Part shown: in pieces, positions 8,146 through 16,212 of the stretch
Position numbering within the stretch: position 1 is the stretch's first letter
Layout of the letters: the number at the start of each line of letters is the position of its first letter
DNA from: Halovulum marinum
Lineage (GTDB): Bacteria; Pseudomonadota; Alphaproteobacteria; Rhodobacterales; Rhodobacteraceae
Assembly (NCBI RefSeq): GCF_009697225.1
Contig: NZ_WIND01000002.1
Span: 248,001-312,000 of the forward strand
DNA: 64,000 nucleotides
Direction of reading: 5' to 3'
Made by a program: the position numbers and the translations under genes
The notes under the pieces: generated by a model
Database searches by the model: none
Told to the model about the DNA's origin: nothing
The model's input: the letters and a program-made list of their open reading frames with translations, nothing else

Positions 8146-9542
8146 CCACGATCACCCCGCTCATCATCTGCGGCGGCAACGGCACCCGGCTGTGGCCGGT
8201 GTCGCGCGTACAGAGCCCGAAGCAGTTCCAGCGGGTGGCGGGGCCCGGGTCGGCGAGCTTCTTCCAGTCCGCCGTGCAGCGGCACCGGATCGACGGCTTC
8301 GGCCGGCCGCTGGTGGTCACCGGCGCGCGGCATGCGCGGACGGTTTCGGATCAGCTTCAGCAGATCCAGTGCGACGCCGATATCCTGTGCGAGCCGATGG
8401 GCCGCAACACCGGCCCCGCGGTGCTGGCGGCGGCGCTGCACCTGCTGCCGCGCGATCCGCAGGCGCTGATCCTGGTGGTTCCGGCGGACCACGTCATCGA
8501 GGGCAATCTGAACGAGGCGGTCCTGGCGATGGCGCCCGCGGCCCGCGACGGCCGCATCGTCACCTTCGGCATCACCCCGCGCTACGCCGAAACCGGGTTC
8601 GGCTACATCACCGACGGCGGCGCGATCGAGGCGCATCCGGGCCTGCACCGCGTCGAGGGCTTCGTCGAGAAGCCGCCGAAGGACCGCGCCGAAGCGCTGG
8701 TCGCGGGCGGCAGCGCCTACTGGGCCTCGGGCATCAGCCTGTTCACCGCCGCGACGATCGTGGACGAGTACCGCCGCTTCGATGCCGCGACCGTGGCCGC
8801 GGTCGAACGCGCCATGGCCGCCGCGGTGCCGGCGCGGCAGGGCCTGATGATCGACCGCGACGCCTTTGCCGAGGCGGTGGCCGGCGCGACCGAAAGCGTG
8901 GTGTTCGAGCGCACCGACCGCATCGCGCTGTGCCCGCTCGACGTCAGCTGGAGCGACGTCGGCAGCTGGACCGCGATGTACGGCATCTCCAAGCGCAACC
9001 GCCAGGGCAACGTGCTGCAGGGCGACGTGCTGGCGCTGGAGACGCAGAATTCCATGGTCCGTTCGGACAGCCGGCTGGTCACCGTGGTCGGGATGAGCGA
9101 CGTGATCGTGATCGACACCGAGGACGCGCTTCTGGTCGCCAGGGTCGGCCACTGCCAGAGCGTGAAGCAGATCGCCGAGCACCTGAAGGCGCAGCAGCGC
9201 GCCGAGGCCGAGCGCCACCTCGGCACCACGCGCGAGTGGGGCGCGGTCAAGCAGATGGTCGCCAGCGCGCATTTCAGCATGTCGTCGCTGACCGTCAACC
9301 CGGGCGCGTCGGTCAGCATCCTGCCGCTGCCGGGGGCCGAGCTGGTGGTGGTGAACGGTGAGGCCCGGCTGGGCGCAGGCGGCGGGACGACGGTGCTCGC
9401 CACCGGCGAGCGGACCGTGCTGGATCCGGCCGCCGCCGTGCGGGTCACGAACGCGACCGATGCGCCGCTGGAAGTGCTGCACATGGCGAACGCGGCCAGC
9501 GACGCCGTCGAGCCGGACATCGCAGCCGCGCGGTATGCCTAA
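8142..9542 (+). CDS. algA: Mannose-1-phosphate guanylyltransferase (AlgA-like, isomerase half degenerate)
   Basis: This is a 466-residue protein. The N-terminal two thirds form a complete GDP-mannose pyrophosphorylase: GGNGTRLWPVSR (11-22), the EPMGRNTGPA segment, VPADHVI and the catalytic FVEKP lysine (Lys177). It should convert mannose-1-phosphate and GTP to GDP-mannose for AlgD. In bifunctional AlgA the C-terminal cupin is a phosphomannose isomerase with a QMHHHR-type metal site. Here the same place reads SVSILPLPGAELVVVNGEA and has no histidines. The isomerase half therefore looks inactive, and mannose-6-phosphate would have to come from another enzyme. GGAGGA at 8131 fixes the start, which overlaps the alg44 stop by 4 bp. 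Confidence 0.9.
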   Translation: MTTITPLIICGGNGTRLWPVSRVQSPKQFQRVAGPGSASFFQSAVQRHRIDGFGRPLVVTGARHARTVSDQLQQIQCDADILCEPMGRNTGPAVLAAALHLLPRDPQALILVVPADHVIEGNLNEAVLAMAPAARDGRIVTFGITPRYAETGFGYITDGGAIEAHPGLHRVEGFVEKPPKDRAEALVAGGSAYWASGISLFTAATIVDEYRRFDAATVAAVERAMAAAVPARQGLMIDRDAFAEAVAGATESVVFERTDRIALCPLDVSWSDVGSWTAMYGISKRNRQGNVLQGDVLALETQNSMVRSDSRLVTVVGMSDVIVIDTEDALLVARVGHCQSVKQIAEHLKAQQRAEAERHLGTTREWGAVKQMVASAHFSMSSLTVNPGASVSILPLPGAELVVVNGEARLGAGGGTTVLATGERTVLDPAAAVRVTNATDAPLEVLHMANAASDAVEPDIAAARYA

Positions 9543-11049
9543 AATTTTAGACAAACTGTCGCTGATCGCGTTGATCCTGTTCGGGTCGGCGGCGCAGGCG
9601 TCGCCGGATGCGGTCGGGGTCGGGCTGCGCCAGCAACTGCGCGGCCTCGAGGCCGCGCTGGCCGACGCGGGCAATGCGCAGCTGTCCAACCGGGCGTTGC
9701 TGCAGCGCGCGGGCCTGATGGCCGCCGACGCGGCGCCCGCCGCGGTCACGCCGATCCGGGCCGGGCCCGGCCCGGACCCGGAGGCGCAGGTCGAGATCGA
9801 GATGATGGACGCCCGGCTGGCCCTGGGGATGCTGGCGCAGGCCTTCGGCGAGGCGGATAACGACATCGTCCTGGCGGCGCGGGCGACGCGCCGTCCCGGG
9901 GCGCTGGTGGTGCGCCAGGGCGTCGCGAACCTGGCCGATCTGCGGCTGTTTCTCGATCTCTACGGCATGCCGGCCCTGGCCGGGCCGCGCGGCACGCTGG
10001 ACCTGAGGGTGCCGCTGCTGGTGATGCCGGACGCGGCGCTGGCGCTGGCCCCGGGGCAGGGCCTGCGGCTGAGCCGGACCCATGGCGCGTTCCTGGTCAA
10101 CATGGGCACGCTGCGCGTCGCCGGGGCCGAGATCTCGGTCACCGGTCCCGCCGCGCCCGCCAGCCCGGCGTTCGTGCCCTTCGTCGCCACCGCCGGCGGC
10201 GGCGCCGTCGAGGTGACCGCTGCGCGGGTCTCGGGGCTGGGCTTCGGCCAGACGGCGAAATTCTCGGGGTTCTCGGTGCTCGGCAACGGTCTGGCGGCGC
10301 GTCCGCGCGCCAGCGTGATCCGCGGCAGCCGGATTTCCGACATCGTGTCACTGTCGGTCGCCGGGGTCGCCGGCATCGTCGTCGAGGACAACCGGTTCCG
10401 CCGCATGCGCGGCCGCGCGCTGGTGCTCAGCGCCGCCACCGGCGCGCGGGTCCGGGGCAACATCTTCCACGACGGCGTGCCCAACAACGCGATCCGCGTG
10501 ACCGACGGATCGGCGCGCGGCATCGTCGAAGACAACGTGGTTCTGGGCGGCAGCCGCTCCGGCATCGTCGTCGACGCCAGCAGCCATGCCACCACGATCC
10601 GCGGCAACACGGTCTGGCGCCGCGACGGCGGCGGGATCAAGGTCGACCGCGCCGACTGCGCGCTGATCGGCCGCAACACCGTGATCGACAACCGCCAGAA
10701 GGGCATCGAGGTGCGCACCAGCCAGGGCACGCGGGTCACGGGCAACCGGGCGATCGCCAACAGCAGCGCCGGGCTCTGGGTCTCGGCGCAGGACGCGGGC
10801 ACGCTCACCTACCTGGTGGGCAATGTCGTCGCCGCGAACGGCGCCGGCATGGCCACCGCAAGCGCGGGGCGCATGTACCTGGCCGGAAACGATTTCTCAA
10901 ACCAGTTTCCGCGCTTTCTGCACGGCGACGTCGCGCGGCAGAGCGCGCTGATCGCGCGGGATCTGAAGGGCCTCGAGCCGATGCTCATCACGGGCGCCGG
11001 CGGGCAAGCGGCGGCACGCCCGCCATCGCCCTGCACAGACGCGGGCTGA
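9535..11049 (+). CDS. algG: AlgG-like right-handed beta-helix protein lacking the epimerase motif
   Basis: This is a 504-residue periplasmic protein: a signal peptide of about 22 residues ending in AQA, a mixed N-terminal region, and a run of PbH1 beta-helix turns from about residue 240 (for example GIVVEDNRF, ARVRGNIF, GIVEDNVV, TTIRGNTVW, CALIGRNTV, TRVTGNRAI). Mannuronan C5-epimerases of the AlgG family use a DPHD motif. No DPH occurs anywhere in this protein, and the aligned turn reads IRVTDGS. It is therefore probably not an epimerase, though it may keep AlgG's second role as a scaffold that shields the polymer in the periplasm. The ATG overlaps the end of algA by 8 bp. Confidence 0.82.
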   Translation: MPKILDKLSLIALILFGSAAQASPDAVGVGLRQQLRGLEAALADAGNAQLSNRALLQRAGLMAADAAPAAVTPIRAGPGPDPEAQVEIEMMDARLALGMLAQAFGEADNDIVLAARATRRPGALVVRQGVANLADLRLFLDLYGMPALAGPRGTLDLRVPLLVMPDAALALAPGQGLRLSRTHGAFLVNMGTLRVAGAEISVTGPAAPASPAFVPFVATAGGGAVEVTAARVSGLGFGQTAKFSGFSVLGNGLAARPRASVIRGSRISDIVSLSVAGVAGIVVEDNRFRRMRGRALVLSAATGARVRGNIFHDGVPNNAIRVTDGSARGIVEDNVVLGGSRSGIVVDASSHATTIRGNTVWRRDGGGIKVDRADCALIGRNTVIDNRQKGIEVRTSQGTRVTGNRAIANSSAGLWVSAQDAGTLTYLVGNVVAANGAGMATASAGRMYLAGNDFSNQFPRFLHGDVARQSALIARDLKGLEPMLITGAGGQAAARPPSPCTDAG

Positions 11050-11096
11050 GGCCGGCAGAAGCGGGGCGCCAAGGGCAGGGACAGCGACGGGGGGCC

Positions 11097-12422
11097 ATGA
11101 GACTCGATTGCAAGGCATTGCTGCTGGCGGCCGCGCTGCTGGCGCCCGCCGTGGCCGGGGCGCAGGTGCGCTCCGCCTACGGCTGCGAGGGGCTTGCCGA
11201 CGCGCCGCAGGTGGCCAGCGTCGAGGGCCGCGCCGGCGTGTTCTACCGGCTGATCCCCGATCTGCAGATGGAGCAGCCGTTCCCCGACGAGGTGGTGGCC
11301 GACGTCGCCCGCCTGTCGCGCGCGCTCGCCGCCAACGGCACGCGGCTGGTCTATGTGCCGGTGCCGCCGAAGGGCGTCGGCATGCCGCAGTATCTGCCGG
11401 CCGAAGCGTCCGACCACGGCTTCGACCCCGAAATCGCCGCCACGGTGCATGACGATCTGATCCGGCGGTTGCAGGACGCGGGCGTGGCCGCGGTGAATCT
11501 GCGCCGCGCGTTCCGCGCGCTCGGCCCCGGCGGGCAGGCCTATTTCGGCACCGATCCGCGCCTGACCGCCGCCGGCGCGCGCGCCGCCGCCCGCGCCATC
11601 GCCGCGGCGATCGGCGACGCGGTGCCGGATGCCCGCCGCGGCGACAGAAGGTTCGTGACCGTGCCTGCCGGCAGCGTGGACCTGCGCTCGCACCACCGGA
11701 TCCTGCTGCAGCGCCACTGCGCCGCCACACTGCCGCCGGTCCGGACCGAAACCTTCCGCACCGACGCGGTCGAGGCTGCCGGCAGCGATCCGCGGCGCGA
11801 GATCTTCGCCGAGCGCAGCGAAAGCGGTCATATCGCCCTGGTCGGCACCGAGATCAGCGCCCCGCCCGAGGTCAACCTTGCCGGCTTCCTGTCGGAGTTC
11901 ACCGGCATGGACGTGATCCAGTTCTCGCTGCCCGAGGGCGGCGCCTTCGGGGCGATCTCGTCCTACATGACCTCGCGGCGGTTCGCCGACGCGCGGCCCG
12001 CGGTGCTGGTGTGGGAGAACCCGCTGCAGTACAACCTGGCGCAGTTCGGCGACCAGCCGATGCGCGAGCTTCTGGCGGCGGCCTCGGACGCGTGCCGGAC
12101 GCCGCTGGCGTTCAGGGTGGCGCCGGGCGGCCGCCGGCTGTCGGCGGATCTGGCGGGTCTCGACCCGGGGCGCGGCTACACCCTGTTCCTCGACGCCGAC
12201 AGCGATGGTATCGACCGCGCGACCTTTCACCTGCAGACCGCCGCCGGGCGGTCGCGCAGCCGCACGGTCGTGCGCGCGCCCGGCCAGGTCCGGACCGGCC
12301 GCTTCTACGTCCCGGCGGACGGGCTGTGGGCGCAGCCGGCGACCGCGGTCGAGGTCGATCTGCCGGCGCCGGCCGGCGCCTCGGTGACGCTGGCCGCCTG
12401 TCCCTACGGCGCGGAGGGGTGA
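11097..12422 (+). CDS. algX: AlgX-like periplasmic SGNH-fold protein without its catalytic residues
   Basis: This is a 441-residue secreted protein with a signal peptide ending AVAGA|QV. It matches AlgX: YGCEGL at the mature start, GVFYRLIPDLQ, LVYVPVPPKGV, a C-terminal half of carbohydrate-binding type, and the VLVWENPLQYNL segment that parallels VVWEFPERY. Pseudomonas AlgX is the terminal alginate O-acetyltransferase with an Asp-x-His motif and a Ser in LVGTS. Here the two places read TDPRLT (Asp153, Arg155) and LVGTEIS (Glu252), so both His and Ser are gone. No acetyl-donor genes (algI, algJ, algF) are nearby. A polymer-binding or scaffolding role is the likeliest remaining function. Confidence 0.82.
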   Translation: MRLDCKALLLAAALLAPAVAGAQVRSAYGCEGLADAPQVASVEGRAGVFYRLIPDLQMEQPFPDEVVADVARLSRALAANGTRLVYVPVPPKGVGMPQYLPAEASDHGFDPEIAATVHDDLIRRLQDAGVAAVNLRRAFRALGPGGQAYFGTDPRLTAAGARAAARAIAAAIGDAVPDARRGDRRFVTVPAGSVDLRSHHRILLQRHCAATLPPVRTETFRTDAVEAAGSDPRREIFAERSESGHIALVGTEISAPPEVNLAGFLSEFTGMDVIQFSLPEGGAFGAISSYMTSRRFADARPAVLVWENPLQYNLAQFGDQPMRELLAAASDACRTPLAFRVAPGGRRLSADLAGLDPGRGYTLFLDADSDGIDRATFHLQTAAGRSRSRTVVRAPGQVRTGRFYVPADGLWAQPATAVEVDLPAPAGASVTLAACPYGAEG

Positions 12423-12423
12423 G

Positions 12424-15162
12424 ATGACGCGGATCCTGCCATGCCTGCTGACCGCGCTGCTGGTCGCGCTGCACCCGACGCCGGTGGGGGCGCAGGCGCG
12501 CACGCTCGACCTGGTGTTCATGCCCCCCGAGATCGAGCCGCGGGACCTTTGCCTGCCGGCCGAGGCGGATCCGGCGCCGGACGATGCGTCGGCCGGCGCG
12601 GGCGACGGGGTGCTGACCGAGGCGAAGCGCATCGCGCTCCTTGCCGCGGACATCCGCCGCTACCAGCGCGAGGACGCCGCGCGCTGGTTCGACTTCATCG
12701 ACGCGCTGATCGCCCGCCGCGAAGTGCTGGACGAGGGCTTCGCCGGAATGCCGGCGCTGCTGGCCCGGGTCGAGCTGTACATCGACGCCGGCCGGCTGGA
12801 GGCGCTCGAAGCCGCCGGTCTGGTGCCGCAACTGCGGCAGCGGCTGGACGAGCTGTCGACCGGGCGGCAGCTGACGCTGGCGCAGTTCCACCTGACCGGG
12901 ATCGGCACGCCGCCGGACCCGGAGTTCGCCTGGGGCGTGATCCGCGAGGCGGCGTTCGCCGGCCATCCCGACGCGCTGATGATGATCGCGCGGCGCCAGC
13001 TGGCCGGCGAGCAGGTGCCGGAATGGGATGCGCCGCTCGACCTGACCGCGACGATGGCGTTCAGCGGCATGCTGGGGCAGATGAACGCCTCGGTCTGCCG
13101 CCGCGCCGAGCGCATCGCGCGCGAATTCGACGACGGCGGCCTGGTCGCCCCGAACCCGCGGATCGCCTATGCGTGGCGCCGGTTCGCCGCCGACATGGGC
13201 GGCCGCGACGCGGCCTGGCGCGTGGTCGGGCATCACCTGGGCAACCGCGGGGTGGCGCGCGACAACAGCCTGATCGCACACTATCTGGAAGTGGCGCTGG
13301 AGCGCGGCTTCCGCCCCGACGCGGACCAGGCCGCGCGCCTGCTGGCCTCGGACGCGATCGACGCGCCGCGGCTGCGCGACATGCTGCTGTTCGCGCCCGG
13401 CGGCGCCGACACGCGGCCGACGCTGGCGCCGCTGCTGCAGCTGTCGGTCTCGCCGCAGGGGCCGGAGCCGTCCCGCGCCAGCCCCTACCTGCAATACCTG
13501 CGCGAGATCGCGGCGCTGGACGCCGCGCCGGGCCGGGTGTTCACCGAGCTGGCCGAAGAGGTGCTGCTGCGCCGCGGCCGCTGGGCCGGGGAGGCCGAGG
13601 CCGCCGCCTTGCTGGAGGAGGCGGTGCGGCGGGCCGATCCCGAGGCGATGCGGATGCTCGCCGGCTTCTTCACGCGCCATCGCGACGATCCGGACCGGAT
13701 CGACCGGGCCGTGGACCTTCTGGGCGAGGCGGTCTCGCGCTTCGGTCTCGCGACCGCGATGGACGATCTCGACGCGCTGTTCCGCTGCCGCGTGCCCGAC
13801 GCGCCGCAGACCGGGCCCGCCGGGCACTGGGCGCGGGCCTATCGCGCGGCCGGCACCGGGGCGGTGTTCGTCAACCCCACCGATGTGGTCGCGCTCGATC
13901 CGTTCGCGACCCCGGATCTGGTGGCGCGGATCCAGTCGCAGGCGCTCGAGGGCCGCACCGCCTCGCTGGCGAACCACCTGCAGCGGCTGCAGATGGACCC
14001 GATGACGACCGAGCGGGCGCGACGCTACTGGGCCGACCGGCTGGACAACTCGGAAAAGGCGCTCGAGGAATACGCCAAGCTGGAGTTCGAGCTGGCCACC
14101 GGCGTCGGCGACCGGCGCCGGGCGATCGAGCTGCTGCGGCGGGTCTACCTGCACAACGGCGTGACCACCGCGCTGGACCTGGCGATCGCGCTGATCGAGA
14201 GCAACGGCCGCGATCCGCAAGTGGCCGCCGAGGTCGAGGAACTGCTGACGCTCGCGGGGAACCGCGGCGAGGGCGCCGCGATCCGGCTGCTGGCGCGGCT
14301 GGTCGCCGACCGCCGGCCGATGCGGCAGACCTATGCCGCGTTCGCCGCGCAGATCGAGGCGCGCGGCGACTTCCTGGCGCTGATGTTCGCGATCCCGTTC
14401 GTCGAGCCGGAGGTCGCGGCCGACTATCTGGGCCGCGCGGTGGCGCTGATGAACTGCGGCACCAAGGACGTCGTCGAGATGGCCGACGCCCACGCCGTGC
14501 TGAACGACGCCGAAGCGGTGCTGCACTGGCAGCGGGTCGGGCTGGCGATGGAGTCGGGCAACGTGCTGGCCAAGCTGCGCCTGACCGACCGGCAGATGGA
14601 GAGCTATCGCCAGGGCCGCGCCCCGGACGAGTACGAGGTCTACACCCGCGCCGCGCTGGACGGCGACGTCACCGCCTACCGGCAGCTTTTCCGCCTGACC
14701 GCGAACCCGGCGCTGGAGACCTTCGCGCCGCATGCCGCCGCCGGCTACATCGCCGCGCTGCTGGACGCCGGCGACGAGGGCGATCTGCGCTGGGTGCAGG
14801 CGCAGTACCGCGATGCGCCGGACGGCGTGCGCGTCGCGGTCGCGCGCGTCGTCGATCTGCGCGGGCTGTACCGCCGCGCGGCCGCAGCCGGCGACGTCCG
14901 CTCGATGCTGGAGCTGGGCCTGTTGCTGCGCGACACCGCCTCCGACGGCGATGACCTGCCCGACTCGGCCCGCTGGTTGAAGAAGGCGGCCGACAACGGC
15001 AGCATTCCGGCGATGAGGGAACTGGGGCAGGTGCTGGCGTACGGCATCGGCGTGCCCCGCGACAGGCAAGGGGCGATGCTATGGCTGGAGAAGGCGACCG
15101 CCGCCGGAGACGAACAGGCCGCCCGGCTGGTCCGTCTGCTGGGGCTGCTCTCGGACGGCTGA
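12424..15162 (+). CDS. algK: AlgK-like TPR/Sel1-repeat secreted protein, twice the usual length
   Basis: This is a 912-residue protein with a Sec signal (cleavage near VGA|QA) and no lipobox. The mature part is almost wholly alpha-helical and made of paired-helix repeats. The clearest are classical Sel1 units near the C-terminus (ARWLKKAADNGSIPAMRELG, then GIGVPRDRQGAMLWLEKATA); earlier ones such as AFAGHPDALMMIARRQLAG are more degenerate. Pseudomonas AlgK is a lipoprotein of about 475 residues that docks the OM porin AlgE and binds AlgX. The operon position supports the AlgK role. The double length, missing lipid anchor and absence of algE point to a different outer-membrane arrangement. It starts one base after the algX stop. 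Confidence 0.72.
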   Translation: MTRILPCLLTALLVALHPTPVGAQARTLDLVFMPPEIEPRDLCLPAEADPAPDDASAGAGDGVLTEAKRIALLAADIRRYQREDAARWFDFIDALIARREVLDEGFAGMPALLARVELYIDAGRLEALEAAGLVPQLRQRLDELSTGRQLTLAQFHLTGIGTPPDPEFAWGVIREAAFAGHPDALMMIARRQLAGEQVPEWDAPLDLTATMAFSGMLGQMNASVCRRAERIAREFDDGGLVAPNPRIAYAWRRFAADMGGRDAAWRVVGHHLGNRGVARDNSLIAHYLEVALERGFRPDADQAARLLASDAIDAPRLRDMLLFAPGGADTRPTLAPLLQLSVSPQGPEPSRASPYLQYLREIAALDAAPGRVFTELAEEVLLRRGRWAGEAEAAALLEEAVRRADPEAMRMLAGFFTRHRDDPDRIDRAVDLLGEAVSRFGLATAMDDLDALFRCRVPDAPQTGPAGHWARAYRAAGTGAVFVNPTDVVALDPFATPDLVARIQSQALEGRTASLANHLQRLQMDPMTTERARRYWADRLDNSEKALEEYAKLEFELATGVGDRRRAIELLRRVYLHNGVTTALDLAIALIESNGRDPQVAAEVEELLTLAGNRGEGAAIRLLARLVADRRPMRQTYAAFAAQIEARGDFLALMFAIPFVEPEVAADYLGRAVALMNCGTKDVVEMADAHAVLNDAEAVLHWQRVGLAMESGNVLAKLRLTDRQMESYRQGRAPDEYEVYTRAALDGDVTAYRQLFRLTANPALETFAPHAAAGYIAALLDAGDEGDLRWVQAQYRDAPDGVRVAVARVVDLRGLYRRAAAAGDVRSMLELGLLLRDTASDGDDLPDSARWLKKAADNGSIPAMRELGQVLAYGIGVPRDRQGAMLWLEKATAAGDEQAARLVRLLGLLSDG

Positions 15163-16196
15163 CCGGGGCCGCGCTGGTGCTGGCGGCGGTCGCCGCGCTG
15201 CCGGGCCCCGCCGCCGCCGAGACGCCCGGTGCGAATTGCGCGCCGGCGCCGGCGCCGGTGCAGGCGCTGGCCTACGGCAGCCGCTACGCGGACGGCAGCG
15301 AGAACCGGACCAGGCTGGATGCCGATGCCGACGCCGAGGTCGACGCCGCGCTGAAGCCGGTCGACGATTTCCTGCGCGACCTGGCCGACCGCGCCAACGG
15401 CGTCCACGCGCCCGGCGCCGACCCGCCCGCGATCGCCGCCTGCGTGCTGGCGCGGCTGGCGCCCTGGGCCAGGGCCGACGCCCTGGCCGAACTGGACACC
15501 ACCGCGGCGCGGCTGACCGCCGGATCGCGGCTGGCGGCGTTCGCGCTGATCCTGCGCCAGGTGGTGCCGCACGCCGGCGCCGGCGACGGCGACAAGGTCG
15601 GGCTGGTTTCCGACTGGCTGGCGCGGCGGGTCGTCGCGCAGATGCGCTTCTGGGAGCAGGACGCCCCCGAGGGCGCGCGCCAGGGCAACCTGCGGGCATG
15701 GGCGGCGCTGGCCGCCGCCGCCACCGCCGATCTGACCGACGACGCGATCATGCGCGGCTGGGCGGCGTGGTCGACCGCGCACGTTCTGTGCACCGCCAAC
15801 CCCGACGGCAGCCTGCCGCAGGAGATGACCCGCGGCCGCTGGGCGCTGCACTACCAGCTGCACGCGGTCGCCCCGCTGGCGGTGTCGGCGGCGCTGCTCG
15901 AGCCGCGGGGCTTTCCGGTTGCCGGGCGCTGCGGCGCCGCGCTGGCGCGGGTCGTGCGCTACACCGTGTCCGAGCTGGACGACGGCCGGCTGACGCAGGC
16001 GCGCACCGGCGAGGTGCAGACTTTCTTCGACGGCACCCGCCAGCTGGAAGGGTTCAACCTGGCCTGGCTGGAGGCCTACCTGACGCTGGACCCGGACCCG
16101 GCGCTCGAGGCGCTGGCGTCGGTCTGGCGGCCGCTGAGCCATTCCAAGCTCGGCGGCGACCAGACCGCGATCTGGGCGGCGGAGCGCGACCGCTAG
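15081..16196 (+). CDS. algL: AlgL-like protein of the alginate lyase family (PL5), His missing
   Basis: This is a 371-residue protein ending the alg operon. A signal peptide (LTGAALVLAAVAALPGPAAA) follows an arginine-rich start. The ATG at 15081 has AAGGGG upstream but overlaps algK by 82 bp, so a later non-ATG start is possible. The alpha/alpha-barrel pattern of AlgL is visible: MRFWEQDAPEG, LRAWAALAAAA, GSLPQEMTRGRWALHYQ, and TFFDGTRQLEGFNLAW. The conserved Arg and Tyr pair is kept (Arg251, Tyr258), but the NNHxYW motif reads GNLRAW, with Leu204 where the catalytic His should be. AlgL normally clears misrouted polymer from the periplasm; this copy is probably inactive as a lyase. Confidence 0.8.
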   Translation: MAGEGDRRRRRTGRPAGPSAGAALGRLTGAALVLAAVAALPGPAAAETPGANCAPAPAPVQALAYGSRYADGSENRTRLDADADAEVDAALKPVDDFLRDLADRANGVHAPGADPPAIAACVLARLAPWARADALAELDTTAARLTAGSRLAAFALILRQVVPHAGAGDGDKVGLVSDWLARRVVAQMRFWEQDAPEGARQGNLRAWAALAAAATADLTDDAIMRGWAAWSTAHVLCTANPDGSLPQEMTRGRWALHYQLHAVAPLAVSAALLEPRGFPVAGRCGAALARVVRYTVSELDDGRLTQARTGEVQTFFDGTRQLEGFNLAWLEAYLTLDPDPALEALASVWRPLSHSKLGGDQTAIWAAERDR

Positions 16197-16212
16197 GCGC
16201 GCCGCACCCGGC

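Noticed and set aside
12112-15069. A 985-codon open frame on the minus strand opposite algK
   Set aside because: No start signal, no motifs and shadow-type composition; the plus-strand frame shows a signal peptide and Sel1 repeats.
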